From Actinoallomurus purpureus (GTDB taxonomy: Bacteria; Actinomycetota; Actinomycetes; Streptosporangiales; Streptosporangiaceae), in NCBI RefSeq assembly GCF_024055795.1, contig NZ_JAMXMY010000001.1, positions 868,001 through 932,000 of the forward strand: a stretch of DNA of 64,000 nucleotides, read 5' to 3'. How positions within the stretch are numbered: the first letter of the stretch is position 1; every line of letters starts with the position of its first letter. A program made the position numbers and the translations under genes. This document shows positions 46,001-51,800 of the stretch, one piece after another. Under the pieces are notes generated by a model. It was not told where the DNA came from, ran no database searches, and was given only the letters and a program-made list of their open reading frames with translations.

Positions 46001-46029
46001 TCGACGCCGAAGGTAGGGTTCACCGCCAT
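37093..46029 (-). CDS. Giant modular ESX-associated polymorphic toxin-like protein
   Basis: A 2,978-residue protein. The N-terminal about 230 residues are helical and WXG100-like (MDWGGLAASSMRWLW) with a hydrophobic segment (IALIVALVLIPVSFILPLGF), as in type VII-secreted toxins of the CpnT type. A long Gly/Pro/Ser linker follows (about 230-850) with repeated ARAAEGRRANELSKGSAEP units. Small strand-rich modules occur at about 850-1250. A roughly 360-residue unit is then tandemly duplicated (about 1480-2190), each copy with TPVQGAxVWRSADGRLVVEG and WDGWDTY. Next come two helical repeats with SRFDPARADV and two with DVQSA...AAEVIRSG, then a module shared with the other giant protein. The last residues (WQKSSWSGVDCVEVA) are the start of a DUF397 domain. 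I recognise no toxin catalytic domain. ATG follows AAGGAGGCCTGATCTCCG. Confidence 0.8.
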   Translation of the reverse strand: MAVNPTFGVDIDAIYDLGNMWIGLGDALHEHMIAMSGAVAGMDWGGLAASSMRWLWGSGAYPGGNGSPDGGITKLLADARDNAYQIGGAINYYADQMVDALEKYYKEQDIALIVALVLIPVSFILPLGFLGRALAAVNEIVENLVGVLTQLSRLGTIGETVNGFISASITGAIVETALTFSTEEIVHAAFKEHWAPDPVTAGITVGGGALYGGLFHAPDVPGGPPPKGIGNGPKATPHVEVPENAPHVNPGGGKNGPGAVLPPNPPRLGLNNEPTTIPALNDSFVRTGNDRAAPPNGTQRSGNEVLTGNGSHPGGPSDPVPVKSPNDPAFGSGGLAGPPKPGQTPAGDFAARPGGNDGGGANGRSPAAPGPGEHPGRSAGNGPGMSGSGPKDTRAEAGGGSSPVLSPEGDGVRVPPTSHGEGPVVGGNNHPGTVGNGRPAGAPGSERPAQGNGPKENADRPGGSGPGGDGTLIGDHSGPPANIVTTSGKTEPSGPSGFMDPANRHAPGGNGGPGSEKPAAAGDPGLADPGRNSANPGGSAGSRGGEQGGGTNRPDRSPGTPKPAEQAPRADSATSAKGAGDGARQNGAGGSALSGVGERGGSGSEPTGNKQAAGAKKVVRPEFRNNEGERHAKAAEGRRDEPSKGSAEPTGSETNGATSAKAAGDGARQNSPSKFRFPGEGERLGSGPEGSGENNAGNRAVAAQEGGRVASRGMGKDLARAAESRRANELSKGSAEPGGSETNGATSAKAADDGARQNGPSQSRFPGEDERLGKGSAHSDENKAVGARTVDRPEFRNDEGEAHARAAEGRRANELSKGSAEPGEAGASKSEVHSGPAGSTDPAPTAHTTQLFAENKANGEWHLVEVSHGQRPDGSTGAKPPSKTRSSADPAPETSEDKTATGGTDANRYYEVDPYTGEKTEKHLDANDWVVNAKSLGSVHTRFGYKNGDRFPVGDPGERLAKFDTAKGRWDVVTVTAKPTGSGGRYGAFAPPNRTLKTPESEVAKQVLARDSEGNIDLVTVEQRPAGGVKSDDNDYESYYSLGKDGTDGWHDAYPLGSAKAERIITAPKAYRLGDGEKATPDSEPPTVLARSDYTGKFEKVPSVSSGTKADPSAAGTGIYFRGGPGGPEPVRANGEKIDVVKVSADGQKVERTSFSPSGEGTATPFVNKDGTLTPASQQKISPSALRFDEKSGQIIHVEQESPAAPGSGGSGAGPGSSGGGKGTSNQSKSSGSRTNTETVIRTFTEDRRTTGGATSSRPADEGTGTPEASDKKGFPGEGANLGKEPRDPFGHKTGTRRPTPTGGGDGPQRAAGPVSSPKNDPARNGAGVGSPTSGSRTGGTRTRNGDGSETVTEKPGGFGTGPSGSPGAGAGARSSDKAPPSAHGTGKASEGSSAVGPRNSDDVGRSSQDATKRSSEPGASPPDMHGGKPGAGAGRPGSSRSGGGSSVPGERADRALEKAYANEAREVANRKARDARLKAREESGAASGPDAKDAGKFGAPDPVHTPVQGAAVWRSADGRLVVEGHSSVSDHDIVVNGHDPVYGRMSPEHFAKWLKGNFGDSNGVVVLAKNSHSFAQALAEKLQKPVTAPFHEFFRAKSGDYHAGVQRSGPDGKEQAAAEKWDGWDTYTPGGGITRVGGVLPKLEPHVNTHSSSDAGAGSPTSGSRMGDGEAPAPGGMRSRSNEGSGTVTEQPRPGTGHSESPGAGAGARARSSDDVAPPAHGTGNAPEESPAVGPRTSDDPSSGEATRTSGPGASSADMHGGGPDASAGRPASSRSGGGSARQAQQDEHEMNRTRRQAKFDEEQKAKGQPTRKLTPQEHADRALKEIHAKEAREAGRQKERAARVEAQRKAREESEAASGPDAKGTWKFGEPDPAHTPVQGAVVWRSADGRLVVEGQVLPVDNYIFVKGHDPVHGGMSPEHFAKWLKENFGESNGVVLLAKDARSFAPALAERLQKSVTAPFHEFTQVESGAYHAGVRRPGPDGKPQVVAGEFDGWDTYAPGGGRTSVGGVLPKLEPDVNSHSRSGAGAGSPTPGARTGAGEALASGGVRSGVDGGSGTVTEQAGTGPRSSGAVAPSAHGTGNAPEESSAVGPRTSDDSSSGEAARTSGPGASSADMHGGGPDAGAGLPASSRSGGASARQAWQQAHEMNRARRQAEFDEEQKAKGQTPRKLTPQEHADRALKEIHAKEARRAAKQKAREAKERAERAKARAEQAERRAAKTAELQAQAASGANATEAGGSSSATPAQAGPQPLPEIRADRLRDAATVREMLQQRSPDQYGQIGNEVSAIVREVSVLPGAHNVDAQRMAGIWQLVGTEILWKGHHAAIGLAQDHFGVPRQEMPGLLEKFDSSRFDPARADVTLSMWSPMREDQFMEDASTIWAAKKPVDPDAGSSADGTKAGSGSSDDDTKVLSPADKTQVRLIAAEIGRNYLGGRSDAGNELAEILSDPESAAKQKLQLIKRFSPEAHDQIMQEASVIVDHLQAVPGAQRLDDDERSKLVLLVAAEIAWSGHNGALRLARKHFGAHDWTPRFSPEERALFKQSRFDPARADVSLGLWSPEQQDEYMRAAAETAGRHGISDEDPVRLIAAEIARNYRDGRTDFRVGNGFAETVAATNDVQSAIRTVRARAVEYARAIVRNTSVHVPSARDSEDESPLGPVELKVAAEVIRSGEEAGKNLARELAPRLTDPVADASSLEEAWADVQSAAREVLARAVESARATVGDLSGHALSLRDVEGGSPLGRVGLHVAAEVIRSGQGAGEKRARELIVWSGEGAGENRAPKLVLRPKEPTREQGDSRLFAETVTPQGSVPPVRPPRDVDTPPKPTVHLGVEPEPVREDMDLVSLLREGGLSPIAGYLEAGKVPQVWLAKGVQRRLSSRENVDLSLSRAVDALIASPKAEVRDADGGLMSPPDTDETGSAAVSGSPDGQFLIHESGKSSGPFESAAGDGRAWQKSSWSGVDCVEVALISTAARMDR
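39475..41650 (-). repeat. About 1.08-kb tandem duplication inside the giant gene
   Basis: Two copies follow each other at an offset of about 1,075 bases: for example CGCGTGGATCTCCTTGAGCG occurs near 39468 and again near 40543. Each copy encodes a Lys/Arg/Ala-rich coil (HADRALKEIHAKEAR), a strand-rich domain (TPVQGA...WDGWDTY) and a Gly/Ser linker. A third partial copy contains only the coil part. The copies have diverged at many positions, so the duplication is not recent. Confidence 0.75.
43550..44330 (-). repeat. Degenerate linker repeats in the giant gene
   Basis: Units of roughly 250-300 bases encode variants of SKGSAEPGGSETNGATSAKA followed by GDGARQN and FPGEGERLG. At least three copies are visible, with changes mainly in spacing. 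They form a flexible spacer. Confidence 0.6.
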
Positions 46030-46035
46030 CGGAGA

Positions 46036-46134
46036 TCAGGCCTCCTTGACGAAAACAGTCGCCATATTTATCTTCTGCTCCGGCATGACCGGCGCGATCT
46101 TCCGCGCCGGACGGCGGGAAGCGATCTCGCTCAT
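46036..46134 (-). CDS. Tiny ORF (32 codons) coupled to the giant gene
   Basis: The ATG at 46134 opens MSEIASRRPARKIAPVMPEQ and ends KINMATVFVKEA. Its start overlaps the stop of the ORF before it (ATGA), and its last codons contain the AAGGAG ribosome site of the giant gene, whose ATG follows seven bases after the stop. It is a basic peptide without a signal sequence. It could be a small accessory or chaperone-like peptide, or a translational coupler. There is no known family. Confidence 0.4.
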   Translation of the reverse strand: MSEIASRRPARKIAPVMPEQKINMATVFVKEA

Positions 46135-46259
46135 GGGATGACGTCGGCAATCATCGGGCCCCAGCGAGCCGAGTGCGGGACGGTCGCCTCGTAGGTGACC
46201 TCGACAGACCTACCGGGTGCGGCCGCCCGCACGACGCATGGCCGGCCTCTGTCCCTCAC
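46131..46259 (-). CDS. Tiny ORF (42 codons) coupled to the WXG100-like gene
   Basis: A GTG at 46259 overlaps the stop of the WXG100-like gene (GTGA) and the frame ends with a TGA inside the next start (ATGA at 46131-46134). The product ends VEVTYEATVPHSARWGPMIA followed by DVIP. I know no family. Overlaps at both ends, with no other way to bridge the gap between the WXG and giant genes, argue that it is translated. Confidence 0.45.
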   Translation of the reverse strand: MRDRGRPCVVRAAAPGRSVEVTYEATVPHSARWGPMIADVIP

Positions 46260-46699
46260 CACTCCTCCGTGACGGCCGTCGTGGTCGGGTCGGTGATGCT
46301 CTGTGGCACCCCATCGGATCCGCCACCGTCACCACCACTGCCACCGCTCAGCGCCTGGTAGAACTTGCCGAAGTAGTCGGCGAGCGCGTGCTCGGTGGTA
46401 CTGAAAAGGCCGGCGACGATCAGCACACCGGCCGCAATGTCATTGAGAACGCCTTTTTCAGGATGCTCCTTGGTGCCGAAGAGCTCCTCTGCCACCGCAT
46501 TCCATCTGTCCCCGAAATCCTTGGCCTCATCAGAGGTCCTGCCTGCCCACCCCAGACGGAGGTCGCGGAGGGTGTTAATAATATTCGAAAGCGAGTCCGC
46601 GACAATCTGGTTATTGTGCTTGATGTTATTGCCATGCGTTACCAGTTCGTCCGGGTACACATAGAAGGAGTCAACGGCGTCGTAGTTTACGTCGGGCAT
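46256..46699 (-). CDS. WXG100-like ESX protein
   Basis: A 147-residue, mostly helical protein. The WXG turn is GWAGRTSDEAKDF near residue 52, between two helices as in EsxA/EsxB, and the C-terminal half adds a hydrophobic helix (IAAGVLIVAGLFSTTEHALA) and a Gly/Asp-rich tail. These proteins form helical hairpin dimers that are exported by type VII secretion and often escort LXG or WXG toxins. The gene stands just upstream of the giant gene through two coupled tiny ORFs, so it is probably the targeting partner of the giant protein (inference). Confidence 0.8.
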   Translation of the reverse strand: MPDVNYDAVDSFYVYPDELVTHGNNIKHNNQIVADSLSNIINTLRDLRLGWAGRTSDEAKDFGDRWNAVAEELFGTKEHPEKGVLNDIAAGVLIVAGLFSTTEHALADYFGKFYQALSGGSGGDGGGSDGVPQSITDPTTTAVTEEW

Positions 46700-46819
46700 G
46701 GCCCTTCAACTGCCCTTCAGGGTCGCGCGACCGGCAACAGGCCAGGATCGAATTTTCGGGTCCGGCCTGAACCGCGTCACATCTATGATGTGGGGACGCA
46801 TCAACGAACCGGCGGAGTA

Positions 46820-47296
46820 TCATCCGGAGCCCTCTTTAGGGTGGACCACCGGCACTGCGTCAGACCTCGGCCTTGGCGCCATGCCCCCGGCTCGCAGGCG
46901 CAATGCCGGATGATCGCTCTTATTGGTGTGACCGTGTCCGCCCGCCCCGTGGCCGCCCGGGTGATGCGCCGAGGCCGGACCCCCCTGCGCCGTCAAGTTC
47001 TTGGCGTTGGCCGCTTCCGAGTGCAGATAGTTGTTGTAGGCCGTCTGCAGACGGTTCGCCATGTCGTTAAGTAGATCTTCAAGATCGTTCGATACTCTCA
47101 CGAACCAGGCCTGCATCTCGTCGTAGGTCGCCGCGGACGGCGTCCCCCACGCATCCTTGACCGCGCGGAACTCGCGACCGGTCGCGGACATGGCTTCGCT
47201 GATCGCAGCGTGCTCACGCCTGACGATGCCGATGGCGTTGTGCAACTGCGCCAGATCGACCTTGAATTCCTCGAAAGTCTGCGGTCCGTCCGCCAC
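46820..47296 (-). CDS. WXG100-like ESX protein
   Basis: A 158-residue protein. A long helix (FEEFKVDLAQLHNAIGIVRR) leads to the turn WGTPSAATYDEMQAWF and a second helix (LEDLLNDMANRLQTAYNNYL), the standard WXG100 hairpin. A His/Gly-rich tail (HHPGGHGAGGHGHTNKSDH) extends it beyond the usual 100 residues and could bind metal. GTG 47296 is preferred because GGAAGG lies nine to ten bases upstream; an ATG at 47329 is an alternative. It is the first gene of the leftward operon: two WXG-like genes, two tiny ORFs, giant gene. Confidence 0.78.
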   Translation of the reverse strand: MADGPQTFEEFKVDLAQLHNAIGIVRREHAAISEAMSATGREFRAVKDAWGTPSAATYDEMQAWFVRVSNDLEDLLNDMANRLQTAYNNYLHSEAANAKNLTAQGGPASAHHPGGHGAGGHGHTNKSDHPALRLRAGGMAPRPRSDAVPVVHPKEGSG

Positions 47297-47397
47297 GAGG
47301 GCCCGCCTTCCATCTCGTGCCCTGATCACTCATCCTTCTGGTGTGCGCCCGTCGCTCCCAGGCCTCCGCAGCGACACCTGTCACAAGCATCCCACAT

Positions 47398-47441
47398 CGT
47401 GTGGACTCGTGACATCCTTGCTGCTACACAATGTCCACACG
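47398..47441. promoter_or_regulatory. Inverted repeat between divergent ESX genes
   Basis: CGTGTGGAC (47398-47406) and GTCCACACG (47433-47441) are perfect 9-base inverted arms, 26 bases apart, in the roughly 210-base gap between the leftward WXG operon and the rightward ESX-like gene. It could be a shared operator or a transcript hairpin. Confidence 0.4.
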
Positions 47442-47506
47442 GTGGTAGTAGTGGTAGACGCGCCGTCTGCCTCGGCCGGCAGGCCCCGCGAGGATGGGAG
47501 CGCAGC

Positions 47507-48160
47507 GTGGCTAGTTTGAATGACTCCTTGCAAAAAAACGGGAGGCAACCGAAATACGGTCCGCCGTACCAACCCTCGTCAGGCGACGGTCCGCCAGACC
47601 CTGACCCGGGCCCAGACGCTTGGTCGCACGTCCCGCAACTCGCGGTCCCGTCACCTTGGAACGGCACTCCCGGTCCCCCATCGTTCAACGACGATCCACC
47701 GGGCCAACCGTCGGGGGGCGGGGGCTCAGCCACCGACATACCCGAGTGCTGGCCTATCCGGCTGAGCATGGCGTCGATGCGTGCCTCTCTGTACACGATC
47801 ATTTCCGAGCTCCAGAGCGCGGTGGCGTTGTACCAGGATGTGAGGGCCAAGGTCTGGGCCTCCAAGGACACCGTCTTCGGCCAGAACGCGACGATCAACC
47901 CGTACGCGGCCGGCCAGGGGACCGGATTGGAGTACGCGAACCTGCCGGAGGAGGAGGACAGCCCTATCAAGGCGTCGGCGCAGGCAAGCGCGGCCAGGCT
48001 CAACGTCTATCAGGAGAGGGTGCTCGAGCAGATCGCCGACGCCCTGGAAGTCGTCGGGCAGTTCACTGCGGGTGTGGACCGCGCCGGCCAGGCGTACGCT
48101 TCGGCGGACCGTAAGGCGAAGTTCCCCGCCCCACCGCCCAACCCGGTCAACAAGACCTGA
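47507..48160 (+). CDS. ESX/WXG-like protein with proline-rich N-terminus
   Basis: A 217-residue protein. The first about 75 residues are Pro/Gly/Asp-rich and disordered (GPPYQPSSGDGPPDPDPGPD). A helical hairpin follows (SMRASLYTIISELQSAVALY; AQASAARLNVYQERVLEQIA; LEVVGQFTAGVDRAGQAYAS) as in PE/WXG-like secretion substrates, though without a clear WXG. The GTG start is preceded by GGGAG. It is divergent from the WXG operon, and the long inverted repeat between them suggests common control. I would call it a type VII secretion accessory or substrate. Confidence 0.65.
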   Translation: MASLNDSLQKNGRQPKYGPPYQPSSGDGPPDPDPGPDAWSHVPQLAVPSPWNGTPGPPSFNDDPPGQPSGGGGSATDIPECWPIRLSMASMRASLYTIISELQSAVALYQDVRAKVWASKDTVFGQNATINPYAAGQGTGLEYANLPEEEDSPIKASAQASAARLNVYQERVLEQIADALEVVGQFTAGVDRAGQAYASADRKAKFPAPPPNPVNKT

Positions 48161-48255
48161 CGTCACAGCGGGCCCAGCGGAAGGCCTTGGACAGGACCAC
48201 GGTCAGATCGTCCGGGCCGGCTACGGCGAACTCGACCACCCGCTGGGCCTGCTTT

Positions 48256-48468
48256 TCAGCATGATCTAGCGAGGAGCCCCACCCCTTCAGCTTCAGGGGC
48301 GGGAGGAATCGTTTCCCTCGTGTGCGGCGCGTTAGCGCCGCTTAGACCGGTCGTTTCTGGTTTTCCGGTGTAGTCCTTGACGACCTTGAGCGGTGCCCCG
48401 CCGCAGGATGCGGCCAAGCAGGACGGCGACCAGAAGTGCTCGCCCACTACTTGGGTGTCAACGGCCAC
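48256..48468 (-). pseudogene. tnpA remnant of an IS200/IS605-type element
   Basis: The reverse frame reads VGEHFWSPSCLAASCGGAPL then KVVKDYTGKPE. This is the end of a Y1 (HUH) transposase, where the usual 'WSPSYF..SCGGAPL...V..YI..Q' is clear. The catalytic tyrosine region is outside the retained part. Just beyond it, CACCCCTTCAG / CTTCAGGGGCGGG near 48280-48305 can fold as the type of hairpin seen at the ends of these elements. Confidence 0.6.
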
Positions 48469-48546
48469 GTGTACGTGCAGGGTGCAGGCGACGCTGCGGC
48501 CCGTGTGAATAGCGGGGCTCGGTTCCCGGCGTGGCGACGTAAAGCA

Positions 48547-48612
48547 ATGATATGGTCACAGTCTGTGAAGGTCGTGGTGCAGGTCAAACTGACGCCGACG
48601 CCCAGCAGCTAG
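48547..48612 (+). pseudogene. tnpB 5' remnant
   Basis: An ATG opens MIWSQSVKVVVQVKLTPTPS and is cut by a stop after 21 codons. 'VKVVVQVKLxPTP' is the common start of TnpB proteins in actinomycetes. It is divergent from the tnpA remnant, as in two-gene IS605 elements. Confidence 0.5.
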
Positions 48613-48619
48613 CTGGGGG

Positions 48620-48740
48620 CTACCTCCAAACCCGGTCCTTAAGGACCGGGTCAAGTTGACCCATGCGCTGGAACACCTGCCGCGCAGTGTGGCCGTTGCC
48701 GAACCGCTCACCGCGCGGCAAGGTCTCGAAATCTCGAACA
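48620..48740 (-). pseudogene. C-terminal remnant of an EccA/CbxX-type AAA+ ATPase
   Basis: The frame reads RDFETLPRGERFGNGHTARQ then VFQRM. This matches the C-terminal lid of CbxX/EccA AAA+ proteins, where 'FGNGRxARxxFxxM' is typical. After that it runs into LDPVLKDRVWR and a stop inside a perfect palindrome. EccA ATPases belong to type VII secretion loci, so this fits the neighbourhood. It may be a frameshifted tail of the giant gene or a separate lost gene. Confidence 0.45.
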
Positions 48741-48801
48741 ACCGCTCCACGGTCTCGTCGGCCGGCCGGTCGTCGGACTTCTCCGCCCGGTCCGCCGGCG
48801 A

Positions 48802-51800
48802 TCAGCGGTAGACGACGGCGACGGACACGCAGTACGCGGTGGTGCAGTGACTGCTCTCGCGCCAGGGATCTTCCTTCTTCTGCGTCCCAGGCTTGAGGTT
48901 CTCGTAGTGGCGGGGTTCCCACCGGGGGCCGGTGGCCGACCAGGTGTCCAGGCCCGTCAGGTCGGGAAGACCTGGCAGCTGCGTGCCGTACCTCAATGCC
49001 GGGGAAACCTGCGGGGCGAGCGCGGCCCACTGGACGTCACCGTGCTGGTCGGTGCCCGGGGCGATGGTGATCGGCCGGCCGATCCCGTGGCTGGTGTCGA
49101 TGCCGCCCCTATCGATGACGTGCAGTTCGAAACCGAGGTAGGAACCGATCAGACCCCGGACGATGTCGTAGTCGGCCGGGCCGGTGAGGTTGATGGCGGA
49201 GTCAACGACCTCATCGTGGCCCACGCCTTCAGCATCGGCGATCCGGTGGATCTCCTGCCGCGTCTTCGAGTCCACCAGATCGGGGCGCTCGATCCACCAC
49301 TTCGTCAGCGCCGCCCGGAGCTGTTCGTGAGTGCTGATGAACGTCTCACGGTCGAGCAGGAAACCGCCACCCATCGTCGCCAAGATCGCGGTGTAGAAGG
49401 AATCACCGCCCGGCCTGGTCGGTACGACGTCCAGCCCTGCGAGGGTGGCGGCCTGTTGCTGGGCGTCGTTGAGGACGGCGGCCACACCGGCAGAGTCGCG
49501 GGAGGTGAGCCGGGCGCTGCCGTCGATCCGCGCGGCGGCGAACGCCTCGTGCTCGTGTCCGGTTTCGGGCACCACCGCCGCCCACCCAGACGGCGTGGTG
49601 GCCCCCCCGCTGATGCGGGCGACCACGATCCGCCGGCCGGCCGGATCACCGTGCTGATGGACCTGCGCGTCGGCGTCGACGACCAGCAGGCTCGCACCGG
49701 CATCGTCGGCCAGCGCCTCTCCTAGCAGGTCCACGGCCAGCAGATCGACGATCTGTTCCCAATGCCCCGGCCTTTCCAAGGCGGTCGCGATGTACTTCCA
49801 CGCCGCACCGGAGTTGACGTGGCGGCTGACCTGGGCGTTCACCCCCCGCAGATCCTCGACCGTGTCCGGGGCATAGCCGAGGTTCTCCTCGACGATCCGC
49901 TCAGCCGATTCGAACACGAACGCCGCATGGATCAGCGGCCAGTCCACCAAGGCCGACGCCGCCGCCATGCGCCGGATGCGTTCGGCCAGCTTCTTGCGTA
50001 GCTCGATCTCATCGGCCACGCCCAGCAACTCTCCACCGGCCGCCTCGATCGCCGCGCCGAAGAGAGAGCCGCCCCCCAGCGGGACGGCGCCCACCTGCGC
50101 CCGCTGCTGACCCGCCCACGCCTGCTGGGCCAGGCTCGGCTCATCGGAGAGCGCATGCCCGGCCGTGACCTCGGAGGTCCCTGCTGCCGGCCCATCGCTG
50201 CCGGCCACGCCGGGGGCGGCCAGATCGCCTGCGGTAGAGGGCACCCCCGTCGCCGATGCTCCTTCGGCATCCGCCAGGAGGTCGGCGGCCCCGATCGTGC
50301 CGGCGGCCGTTTGGAACGGGCTGCCGAGCGTCTCGGCGGGGATCGTGCGCCCGTCGGGACCGACGGCCAGGGCGAGCCCGTGCACCGGCGTGGCCAGCGA
50401 AGGGCCCGGCATCGGTGCCACCACCCGCGCCGGAGCCGAATCGTACGGGTCGAACTCGACGAGCCGAAGACCGCTCGTCGTGTTGACCAGCACCCGTATC
50501 CGCAGCCCGTCGATGAAGAAGGCCGTGCCCCGGGCCGGGACCACGCGGATCAGCTCAGACAGGGAAGGCACCGCGACCCATTCGGTGGCGGGTACTCCCC
50601 AGCCGTACGGGCCTGGCCGGGCCGCGCCGTCGTCGACGGCCTCGGCGGAGATCCCCGCGGGGCGGATGCCGCCACCAGAGCGCGGGTACAGGGCTTCGGC
50701 CAGTTCGGTGACGAAGGTCAGGCCCAGGCCCGTACGAACGCCGCGCCCGTCGGCCCAGGCCGGCGACAACGACTCGGCCAGCTCGCCGACCAGCGTCGTG
50801 AGCTGATCCGGTTCCCACTGCCCGGCGACGCCGGACGTGGCGGGTACGGGCGCCCCACCGGGGGTGGCGTGCGCCGCCCAGTGCGCCCAGGCTTTCCTGA
50901 GCCGGTCCAAGACGGGATCGGCCGCGTACGCCGCTGCGAGAGCGCCGGCGGGACCCGCCGGGTTCCGCATCGTGGTGTCCGTGGCGGTCTGCGCCGCGAC
51001 CGTGTCCTCGATCGCCTTCTTACGGGCATCGATCGCCTGCGACAGCCGGACCAGCAGGGGGTCGGCAAGGTTCGGCCCGTTCAGAGCCGAACTCGCCGCG
51101 AAGGGCGTGGCCGACGGCGGCAACCCCACCCAGTGCCGTGCCTCGGCCGCGATCGAGGCGACGTAGACCGGCCGGCCGCGCCCGTACCTGCCCACGACAC
51201 CGCTCGGGTGGACCACACGGACGGCCAGGCCGAGCAGGTTCAGGAAGAACGGCGCGACCTCGTCGGCGAGGCTCGGCCAGAAGTCCGGGTCGGCGATGCT
51301 CGTGATGATGTCGCGCAACGCCTGGCCGCTGTCGAACCGCTGATCGATCAGCTTGGTCAGCGCCAGGTAATCCTCGGGGTGAGAGCCCGATCCGGCATGA
51401 TCACGTTCGGCCGGCCGGGTCGTCCGGTGCTCCTGCTCGTAGATTCTGCGCACCACGAGCCACAGATCGAGGTCCTGAGCCTTCTTGATCGCCTCGACCA
51501 GGTGGCCGCGCAGTTGCGCCGCGTCCCTGACGAAAGCCCCGTCGACGAAGACCTCGCCGCCTGCGGCCTGCAGGATTGCGTTGTAGAACCGATCGCGATC
51601 AGCGGGCACCTCGGCGAACCGCTTCCAATGGCGCTGGACCCACTGCCGCTGCCAGGCGCTCACCCCCGCCGGCACCGGCCCCTGCCATGCCGACGATGGC
51701 TCCGCGGGCCCATCCGCGGGCGCCAGGGCGAGGCCGTGGTCCGTGTCCGGCTCGCGCCGGCCACCGGCGACGGGGGCCGGACGGGTGCCGGCGCCCATGG

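Larger units (their letters stand above)
48161..48801. other. Insertion-sequence and gene-remnant region
   Basis: About 640 bases between the ESX-like gene and the second giant gene. It holds an IS605-type relic (tnpA end at 48256-48468, tnpB start at 48547-48612, hairpin near 48277-48310), a 22-base perfect palindrome at 48630-48651 and an EccA-like fragment. No intact gene is present. Confidence 0.6.

Noticed and set aside
37093-48160. CRISPR-like repeats
   Set aside because: The repeats are long, in frame and diverged protein-coding units; there are no short regularly spaced identical repeats with unique spacers.
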